Below are positions 34,449 to 42,878 of a stretch of 64,000 nt of DNA, one piece after another. Below the pieces are notes generated by a model. That model searched no databases. It was not told where the DNA came from and saw nothing but the letters and a program-made list of their open reading frames with translations. Made by a program: the position numbers and the translations under genes. The stretch is taken from the NCBI RefSeq assembly GCF_024296865.1, contig NZ_CP101134.1:3596001-3660000 (forward strand), in the 5' to 3' direction. This DNA is from Sphingobacterium sp. LZ7M1 (lineage in GTDB: Bacteria > Bacteroidota > Bacteroidia > Sphingobacteriales > Sphingobacteriaceae). Numbering within the stretch: position 1 is the stretch's first letter; each line of letters begins with the position of its first letter.

Positions 34449-36686
34449 TTATTGTTTATTATTTTTAAGTGTTAAATCAAATACAAACCAAGCACATGCA
34501 AATACCCCGATGGCAAAAATGATGTCCCCAGGGGTCCGCATCCATTTCAGGAATACCATACCAGGTTCTTGCATCAACTCGGCCGAACGGGCATACCACA
34601 TACCCTGCCCAATACTTTCAATGGCTTGCCAGATTCCTACAGGCAGCAAACTGAGGAGCGCCATTCCCAGCAATCCGATATTTAAGCTCCAGAAACCGAC
34701 CTTGATCAATTTATCATTCCATTTGACATCGCGATACAGGCTTCGAAGTACAAAAAGCATCAAACCAATCCCAAGCATTCCATAGACACCGAATAATGCG
34801 GTGTGACCATGTAAAGGCGTGGTATTTAAGCCTTGCACAAAATAAAGTGCAATTGGCGGATTGATGATAAATCCAAAGACTCCTGCTCCCAGGAAGTTCC
34901 AGAACGCAACGGAAATCAAGAAATAGATTGGCCATTTGTAATCTTCCAACCATTTTGTGGCTTTTGAAATCTTATAGTTATGGTAGGCTTCAAATCCAAT
35001 GATGGTCAACGGAACAACTTCCAAAGCACTGAAGGTGGCACCCAAGGCCATAACTGCAGTTGGCGTTCCTGAGAAATATAAATGGTGAAAGGTTCCGAGG
35101 ATACCGCCCGACAGGAATATGATGGTGGAGAACAATACACTGGAAGTTGCACTCTTAGGTTTCAATAATCCTAAGCGAACGAACAGGAATGCCATAACCA
35201 CGGTTGCAAATACTTCGAAGAAACCTTCTACCCATAAATGCACTACCCACCAACGCCAATATTCCGCAATGGCTAAATTTGTCTGTCTACCCCACATCAG
35301 ACCTGCTCCATAGAACAGGGCGATGGCCGAACAGGAAATAAGGAACATCACGATCAGGTTCTTTTCTTCGCCACCATTTTTCAAGATCGGCAACAATGGT
35401 CTCACCATTAAGGCTAACCAGACGAAGAGACCAACGAAAAGGAAAATCTGCCAGAACCTTCCTAGGTCCACATATTCATAGCCTTGATGGCCAAACCAGA
35501 AGTTTTGGACCAAGTCCAGTTTTTGCATGACACCGTACCATTGCCCAAACATGGAACCAACCACGATGATCAGTAGCGCGATAAAAAGAAAGTTCACGCC
35601 GAAGACCTGGAATTTAGGGTCCTTTCCGGAAACTGCTGGCGCAATGTAAAGCCCTGTAGCCAACCATGCGGTTGCAATCCAGAAGATGGCTAATTGGGTG
35701 TGCCAGGTACGGGTAACCGAATAAGGAAGGAATTGATCGATCGGAATTCCGTACAGCCCATCCCCTTCTACACCATAGTGAGCAGTGACAATCCCTAAAC
35801 CGACCTGTACCAGCATCAAGAGACTGACTATCCAGAAGTATTTCTTCACCAACTTCATGGATGGTGTAACCCCCTGTCTCAACAAAGGATCTTCAGCTGG
35901 ATAGAGCAGTTCATCTTCAGCCCCGGCCCTAACTTGCCATATAACCAAAGCACCCACACAAAAGATCAATAAGATGATACTTACTCCTGACCAAGCTAAT
36001 AGGTCCATGGTCATTTCGTTGCCCACTAATTTTTCGTTAGGCCAGTTATGGGTATATGAAACCTTAGAATCGGGCCTTTCGGTCACGGTCGCCCAAGTAG
36101 CCCAGAAGAAAAAGGCATTCATCTTATGCATCCTTGCTTCATCCTTGATGGAATTCACCGGAATGGCATAATCCTTTCTCAACTGGTCGAATTTGGGATC
36201 ATTGGTAAATAACCCTTTGTAATACTCAGAAAGTGCTTTGATGGCAGATACTCGATCAGAATCAACAGTAATGGTATTCCTAGCTGCATCGAAGGTATTC
36301 TTCCTGATCTTAGATTTTAAGCGGGTTGCCAACATGGCCTGTTGATCTTCGCCTATTTCATCATATGGTTTAGAAAATTCATTATTTGCATAGATGTCCA
36401 ATATATGTAAGGCTTCGCGGTGCAACCAATCTGCAGTCCAGTCTGGAGCGACATAAGCACCATGCCCCCAAATGGAACCTACTTCTTGACCACCTATACT
36501 TTGCCAAATATTCTGTCCATCCTTAATATCTTGTTCCGTAAAAATAGTTTCTCCAGATTCATCGACGATTTTTTCTGGAATTGGCGGGGAAACTTGGTAG
36601 ATCTCATAACCGTAGTATAGCAGTACTGAAAATGACAATACTACCACGAGGATAAAGGCCCACCATAATTTTTTCTCTCTTTTCAT
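34449..36686 (-). CDS. norZ: Quinol-dependent nitric oxide reductase, single subunit (qNor)
   Basis: A 745-residue membrane enzyme reducing 2 NO to N2O. The N-terminal extension between the first and second helices replaces NorC (NIWQSIGGQEVGSIWGHGAY, WLHREALHIL) and carries no CxxCH, as in quinol-using NorZ. The NorB-like core has about 12 more helices. Haem and FeB ligands appear in TRTWHTQLAIFW, WWVVHLWVEGFFEV, GTFHHLYFSGTP and LHGHTALFGVYGM. It acts in the inner membrane and draws electrons from the quinol pool. The upstream azurin gene and the tight downstream ric gene mark it as part of the nitrogen-oxide module. Confidence 0.95.
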   Translation of the reverse strand: MKREKKLWWAFILVVVLSFSVLLYYGYEIYQVSPPIPEKIVDESGETIFTEQDIKDGQNIWQSIGGQEVGSIWGHGAYVAPDWTADWLHREALHILDIYANNEFSKPYDEIGEDQQAMLATRLKSKIRKNTFDAARNTITVDSDRVSAIKALSEYYKGLFTNDPKFDQLRKDYAIPVNSIKDEARMHKMNAFFFWATWATVTERPDSKVSYTHNWPNEKLVGNEMTMDLLAWSGVSIILLIFCVGALVIWQVRAGAEDELLYPAEDPLLRQGVTPSMKLVKKYFWIVSLLMLVQVGLGIVTAHYGVEGDGLYGIPIDQFLPYSVTRTWHTQLAIFWIATAWLATGLYIAPAVSGKDPKFQVFGVNFLFIALLIIVVGSMFGQWYGVMQKLDLVQNFWFGHQGYEYVDLGRFWQIFLFVGLFVWLALMVRPLLPILKNGGEEKNLIVMFLISCSAIALFYGAGLMWGRQTNLAIAEYWRWWVVHLWVEGFFEVFATVVMAFLFVRLGLLKPKSATSSVLFSTIIFLSGGILGTFHHLYFSGTPTAVMALGATFSALEVVPLTIIGFEAYHNYKISKATKWLEDYKWPIYFLISVAFWNFLGAGVFGFIINPPIALYFVQGLNTTPLHGHTALFGVYGMLGIGLMLFVLRSLYRDVKWNDKLIKVGFWSLNIGLLGMALLSLLPVGIWQAIESIGQGMWYARSAELMQEPGMVFLKWMRTPGDIIFAIGVFACAWFVFDLTLKNNKQ

Positions 36687-36710
36687 TCTTTAAAGGCTTT
36701 AGCATGATAA

Positions 36711-36735
36711 GATGGTCCCATAGCTTGGGACCATC
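36711..36735. terminator. Hairpin between the azurin and norZ genes
   Basis: GATGGTCCCA-TAGCT-TGGGACCATC, 10-bp stem. On the minus strand it is not followed by a T run, so it may attenuate or stabilise the azurin end rather than stop transcription fully. Confidence 0.55.
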
Positions 36736-36752
36736 CAAAAAATTGTTTCAAA

Positions 36753-37301
36753 CTATTCGGCTATGATCTTTCCTTTCATTACCGCAAGGTGACCAGGAAA
36801 TGAACAGATGAAATCATAGGTTCCTGGGCTTTCAAGTGTAAAGTCGATTTTGCTTTCTTCGCCACCGCCAATTAAATTGGTATGGGCTAGAACATCAGCT
36901 GTTGCAGGGACATAGTCTGTAGCTTGTGCCTTTATTGCCTCTTCTCCGAACTTAATGGGGTCAGTACCTAGTTTCAAAACAACCAAGTTATGTCCCATCA
37001 CTTCTTTTTTCATGGTACCAACGTGCTTTAATGTAAGACTGATTGGCTCCCCGGCTTTGACATGTAATTCATTTACATTGAACTGCATTTGATCGTTGCT
37101 TTCTACCACAATGGTATTTGAAGTTGCGGGAGCAGCAGATTCAGGCCCAGCTGCAGGAGCAGGAGTTTCGGTTGCTGTTGCTTCGGTAGCATGTGAACTG
37201 TGATCGGTAGAATCAGATTTAGGTTGTTCTGAATTGCCACATGAAGCTAAAAATAAGCATGAGCATAATGCAAGAGTTCCAATGTTAAAGGTAGTTTTCA
37301 T
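36753..37301 (-). CDS. Azurin (lipoprotein blue copper protein)
   Basis: A 182-residue type 1 copper protein. The lipobox LASC puts Cys 21 at the mature end, followed by a flexible Thr/Ala/Pro-rich linker (about 22-62), then the azurin domain. Copper ligands: His 104 (MGHNLVV), Cys 166, His 171 and Met 175 (FICSFPGHLAVMKG). It is membrane-tethered rather than freely diffusing. It could carry electrons to the cytochrome or copper domain of NirK, encoded 3 kb away in the same direction; this is inferred from context. A palindromic sequence overlaps its likely -7 box. Confidence 0.94.
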   Translation of the reverse strand: MKTTFNIGTLALCSCLFLASCGNSEQPKSDSTDHSSHATEATATETPAPAAGPESAAPATSNTIVVESNDQMQFNVNELHVKAGEPISLTLKHVGTMKKEVMGHNLVVLKLGTDPIKFGEEAIKAQATDYVPATADVLAHTNLIGGGEESKIDFTLESPGTYDFICSFPGHLAVMKGKIIAE

Positions 37302-37320
37302 ATAATGTGTTTTGTATTTA

Positions 37321-37334
37321 AGACAAAATTGTCT
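37321..37334 (-). promoter_or_regulatory. Azurin promoter: CAATTTTG inside the palindrome AGACAA-N2-TTGTCT
   Basis: The 14-bp inverted repeat encloses CAATTTTG on the minus strand, the same non-consensus -7-like octamer as at nirK. It lies 20 nt upstream of the azurin ATG. Confidence 0.4.
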
Positions 37335-37468
37335 TTTTTATCCCTTGAAAAAAATTCCAACGGTCACATTTTTCAGTGATGCTAGTAATATTTTACTTTT
37401 ATTCAACATTTAAGACCTAGATTGAGGCCATAAGATTGCAGCGCAATAGGAGGATTGGGCCATGAAAA

Positions 37469-37494
37469 AACCTTCAGGAAATTCACTGAAGGTT
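37469..37494 (-). terminator. Terminator of the second collagen-like gene
   Basis: AACCTTCAG, an 8-nt loop, CTGAAGGTT. On the minus strand it continues into six T; it starts 45 nt after the stop codon. Confidence 0.8.
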
Positions 37495-37539
37495 TGATTA
37501 GAAAGAAGTATTTATATTTTTCTGAATTCCAAAGGTCAT

Positions 37540-38517
37540 TTAAGGATTTATCCTGAGCAAATCTTGAATGCTTCTACCAGCAGCCTGAATTTGAACGGCA
37601 GAACTCTCGGGGATATATTTGATAAGGACATCAAAAGTAGCGTTCTCCCGAAATTTATTGAATTCAACAGAATTGGCTTGGCCAGATGCAAGGATTTCAT
37701 TGCCTTCCCATATTAACTGCAAAAAATTGTTTTTAGTGTCGGTATTAAACCCCACTTTAAAAGGGGATATCCGGTACTTTAAATTGATAGTGGGACTAAC
37801 ATAGTCTACATACTCCCCATTTTTCACGAGTTCATTCCATTCATAACGGAAGTAATTTGAATAGAACACTCCATTATCAAGGATGGGATCATTGTATCTC
37901 CAATATATAAAGCTAATTCCTTTATTGATGTTGACATTTCCCAAATTAATTTCATTATTTAAATAAGAGAAATTGGGTTTGGTCACATCATAATCCTCCC
38001 CTTCTTTTGCAGGAAGGGAGAACTTCACATTTTTAATCAGGAAAACATGTACACCTGAATTTTGAGCACTGGCTAAGGGATATGATGCGCCCCAGTTATC
38101 AAGGTTCTTAGGTCCGTGGATGGTTAATGTCGATAGATTAAAATATAGGTCCCCAACTTTACCAATGTTCATGGTTGGGACAACATTTCCACTTAACAAA
38201 TTCAATCCATCTTTTCCATTTTCTCCAGCTTCCCCCTGGTCCCCTTTTAATGAGGTGGGATTGCCCCATGAATTTGCTGTTTTTGGTCCATAGATATTAG
38301 TAAGTGCTAAGTCTATATAATAATCACCTAAATTTCCCAGATTTGCTGCCGGAGGAGTAGTTCCGCTAAGGACCTTAGTTCCGTCCTCTCCTTTGATTCC
38401 CACTTCGCCTTGTTCACCTTTATCACCTTTGTCACCTTTTGGCCCTTGCTCTCCATCTTTAGAGCAGCCTAACATTATGGAGAAAACCACAATGAAGAAA
38501 AGTATTCTGTTTTTCAT
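37540..38517 (-). CDS. Collagen-like (Gly-X-Y) lipoprotein, paralogue 2
   Basis: A 325-residue lipoprotein. I chose the ATG at 38517 because it begins a signal peptide with lipobox IMLGC (Cys 18); the open frame extends 29 codons upstream but has a promoter box inside. After Cys comes SKDGEQ, like a surface export signal. Gly-X-Y repeats (GPKGDKGDKGEQGEVG and later GDQGEAGENGKDG) separate two modules of the same ILSG/VLSG, GDYYIDL/GDLYFNL, YGP/HGP, W-G pattern found in the gene at 20804-21838. The C-terminal region differs from paralogue 1. Role unknown, probably at the cell surface. Confidence 0.8.
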   Translation of the reverse strand: MKNRILFFIVVFSIMLGCSKDGEQGPKGDKGDKGEQGEVGIKGEDGTKVLSGTTPPAANLGNLGDYYIDLALTNIYGPKTANSWGNPTSLKGDQGEAGENGKDGLNLLSGNVVPTMNIGKVGDLYFNLSTLTIHGPKNLDNWGASYPLASAQNSGVHVFLIKNVKFSLPAKEGEDYDVTKPNFSYLNNEINLGNVNINKGISFIYWRYNDPILDNGVFYSNYFRYEWNELVKNGEYVDYVSPTINLKYRISPFKVGFNTDTKNNFLQLIWEGNEILASGQANSVEFNKFRENATFDVLIKYIPESSAVQIQAAGRSIQDLLRINP

Positions 38518-38539
38518 GTTATTAATAGTTAGATAGATA

Positions 38540-38547
38540 CAAATATA
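38540..38547 (-). promoter_or_regulatory. -7 box (TATATTTG) of the second collagen-like gene
   Basis: Minus-strand TATATTTG fits TAnnTTTG and ends 22 nt upstream of the ATG at 38517. It supports that start over the longer open frame. Confidence 0.6.
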
Positions 38548-38663
38548 ATAATTAGGATAAATAATTAATATTGGGATATTATATTTCCCTGAAGACATTT
38601 TCAATCATGCGTTTCATATTTAGTTCTGCCTCTAATCTTTTTCATTCTGTTATAATTAAATCC

Positions 38664-38671
38664 TATTTTTG
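38664..38671 (+). promoter_or_regulatory. -7 box (TATTTTTG) of pth, almost on the start codon
   Basis: TATTTTTG fits TAnnTTTG and ends 5 nt before the ATG. TTTC lies 20 nt upstream of it. The transcript would be nearly leaderless. Confidence 0.5.
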
Positions 38672-38676
38672 CAGGC

Positions 38677-39240
38677 ATGAATTATCTGATAGTAGGATTA
38701 GGAAATATTGGAAGGGAGTATGCTGATACTCGGCATAATATAGGTTTTATGGTTGCAGACGAACTGGCAAATCAGGCCGGCACGTCTTGGTCAACCTTGA
38801 AACATGCTTATTACACTGAATACAAGCAAAGAGGTCACAACGTTTTTGTGATCAAACCTACGACCTTCATGAACCTGAGCGGAAAAGCCGTAAACTATTG
38901 GATGCAAGAGCTGAAGGTACCTATCCAGAATGTCTTGGTCATTGTGGATGACTTGGCCATTCCTTTTGGATCATTGCGTATCAAACCTAAGGGATCTGCA
39001 GCTGGACACAATGGCCTGAAATCCATTGAAGGGTCGGTGGGCGGACAACATTATGCACGATTAAGATTCGGTATCGGAGATAATTATCCCAAAGGAAGAC
39101 AGGTAGACTATGTATTGGGTCCTTTTGACAAGGAAGAACAACGGGAATTACCCGCGCTGATCGAACATTCCGTAAAAATGGTGAACAGCTTTATCAATAT
39201 CGGAATTGAGCTGACCATGACTAACTTGAACACAAAATAA
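38677..39240 (+). CDS. pth: Peptidyl-tRNA hydrolase
   Basis: A 187-residue esterase that frees tRNA from stalled peptidyl-tRNA. The N-terminal VGLGNIGREYADTRHNIGFM has the catalytic His of the family (His 20). FVIKPTTFMNLSGKAV, VIVDDLAIPFGSLRIKPKGS and AAGHNGLKSI follow in the usual order. Length is typical. It has its own promoter; the small membrane protein gene begins 78 nt downstream. Confidence 0.96.
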   Translation: MNYLIVGLGNIGREYADTRHNIGFMVADELANQAGTSWSTLKHAYYTEYKQRGHNVFVIKPTTFMNLSGKAVNYWMQELKVPIQNVLVIVDDLAIPFGSLRIKPKGSAAGHNGLKSIEGSVGGQHYARLRFGIGDNYPKGRQVDYVLGPFDKEEQRELPALIEHSVKMVNSFINIGIELTMTNLNTK

Positions 39241-39318
39241 ATCCCGGACTCTTCCAGATTCCCTAAAGACTTAGGCATTTTTTTCGTATATTATTAGCAT
39301 ATTTACGCGACATAAATT

Positions 39319-39501
39319 ATGGATAGAATACGACCTTTCATTACCATTCCGATCATCTTGGTTTTCTTTATATGGGGATCGACGCAGGCATTTCATTTAT
39401 TGAGTGCGGCATCAGATTGGGATGTTTTTGTGGGCGTTTGTTTGGCTCTCTTGCTGATTGCCATTCTCTATAAGTTCATTATGTATATCTTAAAAAAATA
39501 G
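39319..39501 (+). CDS. Small two-helix membrane protein of unknown function
   Basis: 60 residues with two hydrophobic segments (about 8-24, IPIILVFFIWGSTQAF, and about 35-57, VFVGVCLALLLIAILYKFIM) joined by a short polar loop and ending in lysines. No family is recognised. It lies 17 nt upstream of the SPFH-protein gene in the same direction. A role as a small partner of that protein is possible. It could be real on the basis of operon spacing and membrane-protein composition, but no homology evidence is available. Confidence 0.6.
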   Translation: MDRIRPFITIPIILVFFIWGSTQAFHLLSAASDWDVFVGVCLALLLIAILYKFIMYILKK

Positions 39502-39518
39502 ACCAACCAATTTTATTT

Positions 39519-40304
39519 ATGAAAAGAAATCTTATTGCTTTGGGGGCAACCCTTATTATCGCTTTGCTAGTTTGGATCATTTGCACGGAAAGGATTGACG
39601 CCGGATATGAAGGTATCAAGGTCAAACTCTATGGTTCTGAAAAAGGTGTTCAGGATGTCAGTCTTGTTACCGGAAGGGTTTGGTACAATCCAGTCACTGA
39701 GTCGATCTATGAGTTTCCAACCTATGTTCAGACAGTCAACTACGAGAACTTTACGGTAAATGCCAAGGATGGTTCTGTCTTTACGGTCGACCCTACCCTA
39801 TCCCTTCGCGTATTGACAGGCAGCTCACCGAAGATCTTTACCAAATATAGAAGACCAGTGGACGAGATATTAAACATGACTTTGGTGAATCACATCAAGG
39901 ATGTGTATAGGATCGAATTCAACAAATATTCCACGGATTCCATCATCAGCAATCGTGAGAAGTTTGAAAATGGTGTACAGGATAAAATGATCAAGTTTTT
40001 GGAGGGTGAAGGCTTTATCTTGGAGCAACTGACTTCAGGTATACAGTATCCTGAATCGATCACCCAAGCTATCAATGCCAAAAATGCCGCCATACAGAAG
40101 GCACAACAGGCTGAAAACGAGCTGAAGGTCGTGGAAGCGGATGCCAGAAAAATGATCGTCCAGGCAGAAGCTGAAGCCAAGGCCAATCAATTGAGGCAGC
40201 AGACCTTGTCACCATTGCTGATTCAACAGCAGTTTATTGAAAAATGGGACGGCTCGACACCGCTATATGGCAACAGCCCTGTGATCTTTAAGGAATTGAA
40301 ATAA
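39519..40304 (+). CDS. SPFH/prohibitin-family membrane protein
   Basis: A 261-residue protein with one N-terminal membrane helix (about residues 5-23, LIALGATLIIALLVWIIC) and an SPFH domain (about 25-190; VNAKDGSVFTVDPTLSLRVL). A coiled coil rich in Ala, Glu and Gln follows (about 185-235; QAEAEAKANQLRQQ). SPFH proteins form membrane scaffolds and often regulate FtsH-type proteases. It faces the periplasm if the helix is the only anchor. The preceding 60-residue gene is close enough to be co-transcribed. Confidence 0.88.
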   Translation: MKRNLIALGATLIIALLVWIICTERIDAGYEGIKVKLYGSEKGVQDVSLVTGRVWYNPVTESIYEFPTYVQTVNYENFTVNAKDGSVFTVDPTLSLRVLTGSSPKIFTKYRRPVDEILNMTLVNHIKDVYRIEFNKYSTDSIISNREKFENGVQDKMIKFLEGEGFILEQLTSGIQYPESITQAINAKNAAIQKAQQAENELKVVEADARKMIVQAEAEAKANQLRQQTLSPLLIQQQFIEKWDGSTPLYGNSPVIFKELK

Positions 40305-40306
40305 TA

Positions 40307-40332
40307 AAAAGGCAGCCCTAGGGTTGCCTTTC
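40307..40332 (+). terminator. Terminator after the SPFH gene
   Basis: AAGGCAGCCC-TA-GGGTTGCCTT with one G-T pair, then TCTT; 3 nt after the stop codon. Confidence 0.7.
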
Positions 40333-40376
40333 TTGCCTGATTTGATTTAGTAAATAATAATATTTAATAAAAGTCT

Positions 40377-42314
40377 TTATTTGGATTTTGTCCCAATGAT
40401 CACCACTCCCTTTTCACCTTTTTTCCCATATAAGGCTTTGCCTCCTTGTGGATCCAACTGGTTCAAATATTCTATTTGATTATTATCCAATTTGTCAATA
40501 GCTTTCTTATTGGCGATCTTTCCATCGATGACAACAAGCTTATCCTTTAGTCCATCTTTGGATAATGTTCCTCTAACCATGGCAGCTCCAGGTTTGCTAT
40601 TTTGAGTATGTCCAGGATTACTTATGATTACTTGTGTTATCTCAGAGTCTGGCTCGCCTTTTACAGTCATTCTCGCAGGTTCAGAACCTGGTTCTCCTTT
40701 TACAGTTATTCTTGAAGGTCCAGAGGCAGGTTGGCCTTTAACGGTGATCCGAGGTTCGGAAACAAGTTTCCCAGAGAAAGTTGTTGATTGGAGATTGTTT
40801 TTCCTTGCAAATTCTTTTGTTGTGAACTTGATGGTTGGTTTCCCACCATTGGAATCCTTCATAATATGAACATTCTCCAATTCATTTGGGTTCAGTTTTT
40901 TATACTCATCGTGATTGGACTCTTTTTCATCAATGATAATTTTCGTGTCCTTTGGGATTCCTTGGAGCTGGACTTTTGTAATGACCTTTACAGGCACTGA
41001 GTCTGTATCAATAATATTATTCGCCTTCATACCTATAAATTCACCACTAAGCTCTTTGGGGCCTTGAGGACCTTTCCCATCGTCTTCTTTCTTGGTTTCG
41101 ATAACAATTACTCCGTTTTTGGCCTCTTCACCATAACTTTTTGCATCAGCACCTATTAGAACCTTCGAACTTTTAATGGATTTAGGATTAATCGCGTCTA
41201 TATTGAAGTTTATAGGTAATTTTTCACCATCAAGTATCACTAAAGGACGCTTACTCGGAGTTATATCAACAAAACGGATAGTTCCGCCAGACCTAGGCTT
41301 ACCTTGAATATAGTCTGCAAATGCCCTGGTATTTATATCTTTGATGGAATCAAGGTATGTCGTATCTTTTCTAGGATGCTGAATCATGACCTTTTTGATC
41401 TGTTGATTGAGGTCAGTTTCATTCAAAGTGACCACGACACGTTCAATTTTTGCTTCTGCCTGGTTTACCGTAAAGGTAATACCGGCAATGATCAGGACGG
41501 GCAACAGGAATACATACTTTCCAAGTTGCAGTCGGGATGATCGTTTTTTGTTCATCATCATAATGCGCTTTTTTAAGGTTTTAAAATTAAACTGATTGCT
41601 GATGCCGACCGAAGCACCCTGCTTGGTGACATTCAGCAACGAGTATTGATAGGTCTGTCGGTCCACACCCTTATCCAGAACTTGTTGATCAGTCAAGAAT
41701 TCTAGATTTTGACGTACGGCTTTGCGCATGTACCATACGAAGGGATTAAACCAACAGCACAACAACACTATTTCAAACAACAGAACATCGACGCTGTGAT
41801 GGCCTTTCACATGTACCTGTTCGTGCTTGAAAATATCATATAGCTCCAGATCCTGGTGCTGCTCTTTGTGCAGATAGATTTTATTGAAGAAGGAAAACGG
41901 TGTGATCGGGAAAATGACATTCCTGAAGATATAATCTCGCCATTGAGATGGTTTAGAATGCCAATGGATACGCAATAAGCTTCCGAGCTGTATCAGCAGC
42001 CTGGTCAATAGGATCAATCCTCCTATGGCTAGCAAATAAACCAAAAGGTCGCTCAGGTAAAACCCTCCTTCTTCTTTACTGTCCTCCAACAATGGAAAGT
42101 ATTCCATGATAATCCCCTGTGGGATTGTAATGCTCTTGGCAAACCACGCTTTGACGTCCAAGAACGGATAAACAAAGGCATAGATGCTCCCGAAGATAAA
42201 ATAAACCCTATTGAGACGGTAGAAGGTGAGGTTCTTCAAAAGTACTTGGTACCCTAAATAGAATAAGGCCAGCAGCAGGTTTACTTGGATGATATAGGTC
42301 AGTAGAGCTTCCAT
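40377..42314 (-). CDS. BlaR1/MecR1-like M56 membrane metallopeptidase with plug-like and repetitive C-terminal region
   Basis: A 645-residue protein. Residues 1-300 carry the M56 module: several membrane helices and the zinc motif HEQVH near residue 170, with the downstream glutamate in NLEFLTDQQVL. Another helix lies near 271-286. The periplasmic part has two segments like the TonB-receptor plug (SKVLIGADAKSYGEEAKNGV and LYGKKGEKGVVIIGTK). Between them is a tandem TVKG(E/Q)P repeat of about 14 residues (about 510-550). In BlaR1 systems the protease destroys the BlaI repressor on a signal. The blaI-like gene is 4 nt upstream. The ligand is probably not a beta-lactam, because no penicillin-binding sensor is present. 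Confidence 0.87.
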   Translation of the reverse strand: MEALLTYIIQVNLLLALFYLGYQVLLKNLTFYRLNRVYFIFGSIYAFVYPFLDVKAWFAKSITIPQGIIMEYFPLLEDSKEEGGFYLSDLLVYLLAIGGLILLTRLLIQLGSLLRIHWHSKPSQWRDYIFRNVIFPITPFSFFNKIYLHKEQHQDLELYDIFKHEQVHVKGHHSVDVLLFEIVLLCCWFNPFVWYMRKAVRQNLEFLTDQQVLDKGVDRQTYQYSLLNVTKQGASVGISNQFNFKTLKKRIMMMNKKRSSRLQLGKYVFLLPVLIIAGITFTVNQAEAKIERVVVTLNETDLNQQIKKVMIQHPRKDTTYLDSIKDINTRAFADYIQGKPRSGGTIRFVDITPSKRPLVILDGEKLPINFNIDAINPKSIKSSKVLIGADAKSYGEEAKNGVIVIETKKEDDGKGPQGPKELSGEFIGMKANNIIDTDSVPVKVITKVQLQGIPKDTKIIIDEKESNHDEYKKLNPNELENVHIMKDSNGGKPTIKFTTKEFARKNNLQSTTFSGKLVSEPRITVKGQPASGPSRITVKGEPGSEPARMTVKGEPDSEITQVIISNPGHTQNSKPGAAMVRGTLSKDGLKDKLVVIDGKIANKKAIDKLDNNQIEYLNQLDPQGGKALYGKKGEKGVVIIGTKSK

Positions 42315-42318
42315 GCGA

Positions 42319-42681
42319 TTAGGATTTATTGTTCTTGATCATGTCCATGATTTCTTCCAATTCCTTTTGGCTTAGCTTCTCTTCTTTCACGAAGAAAGAA
42401 ACCATTTCTTTATAGGAATTCCTGAAATAATCTCCTACAAAGGAATTCATGAATTTAGCTTTGTATTCCTCTGCATTTAATATGGGTTCATATCGCTTTG
42501 CATTGGCATATTTGACCGCCTTTACAAAGCCCTTCTTTTCTAGATTGCGGATAGTGGAAGCCAAGGTCGTGTAAGGCATCTCTTTGTCTTTCAAATTATC
42601 CAAAATCTCGCGGACAAATCCTCCGTTTAATTGCCAGATTGACAACATGGCTTCTTCTTCTTGTGCGGTCAGTTTTTCCAT
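42319..42681 (-). CDS. BlaI/MecI/CopY-family transcriptional repressor
   Basis: A 120-residue winged-helix repressor. The DNA-binding domain covers residues 1-75 (LTAQEEEAMLSIWQLNGGFV, then TTLASTIRNLEKKGFVKAV). The C-terminal dimerisation helices follow. Its gene starts the blaI-M56 operon and is 4 nt from its partner. A perfect inverted repeat 25 nt upstream is a likely binding site, which fits autorepression relieved by the M56 protease. Confidence 0.93.
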   Translation of the reverse strand: MEKLTAQEEEAMLSIWQLNGGFVREILDNLKDKEMPYTTLASTIRNLEKKGFVKAVKYANAKRYEPILNAEEYKAKFMNSFVGDYFRNSYKEMVSFFVKEEKLSQKELEEIMDMIKNNKS

Positions 42682-42705
42682 TGCTCTACGTATTTATCAC
42701 TAAAT

Positions 42706-42720
42706 TACGAACTTTTCGTA
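42706..42720. promoter_or_regulatory. Candidate BlaI-type operator
   Basis: TACGAA-CTT-TTCGTA is a perfect 6-bp inverted repeat just upstream of TAATTTAG, a -7-like box on the minus strand. CTACG occurs again at 42686-42690. Confidence 0.6.
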
Positions 42721-42878
42721 GACTTCCAAACTATTTAACATATTTTATCTGTTTGGCTCACTGGAAATGAACGGATTAGGCTGCCTATTTAGTTAAAAAA
42801 GGAGAATTAGGGCTATGCGAACAAAGATTTGTCCTGATTGGACAAGTAATCTAATTAATACACATAAATTGTCTTAAA

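Noticed and set aside
37364..37379. TCAC-N8-GTGA upstream of azurin as the same operator as the nirK dyad
   Set aside because: Arm sequence and spacing differ from AGTGT-N9-ACACT, so a shared motif is not supported; only the CAATTTTG octamer is common.
37445..37465. Fourth copy of the 45-bp repeat (AGGAGGATTGGGCCATGA)
   Set aside because: Only about 15 bases resemble the repeat and the remaining blocks are missing, so chance cannot be excluded.
38518..38604. 29-codon N-terminal extension of the second collagen-like protein
   Set aside because: It contains a TATATTTG promoter box and would bury the lipoprotein signal peptide.
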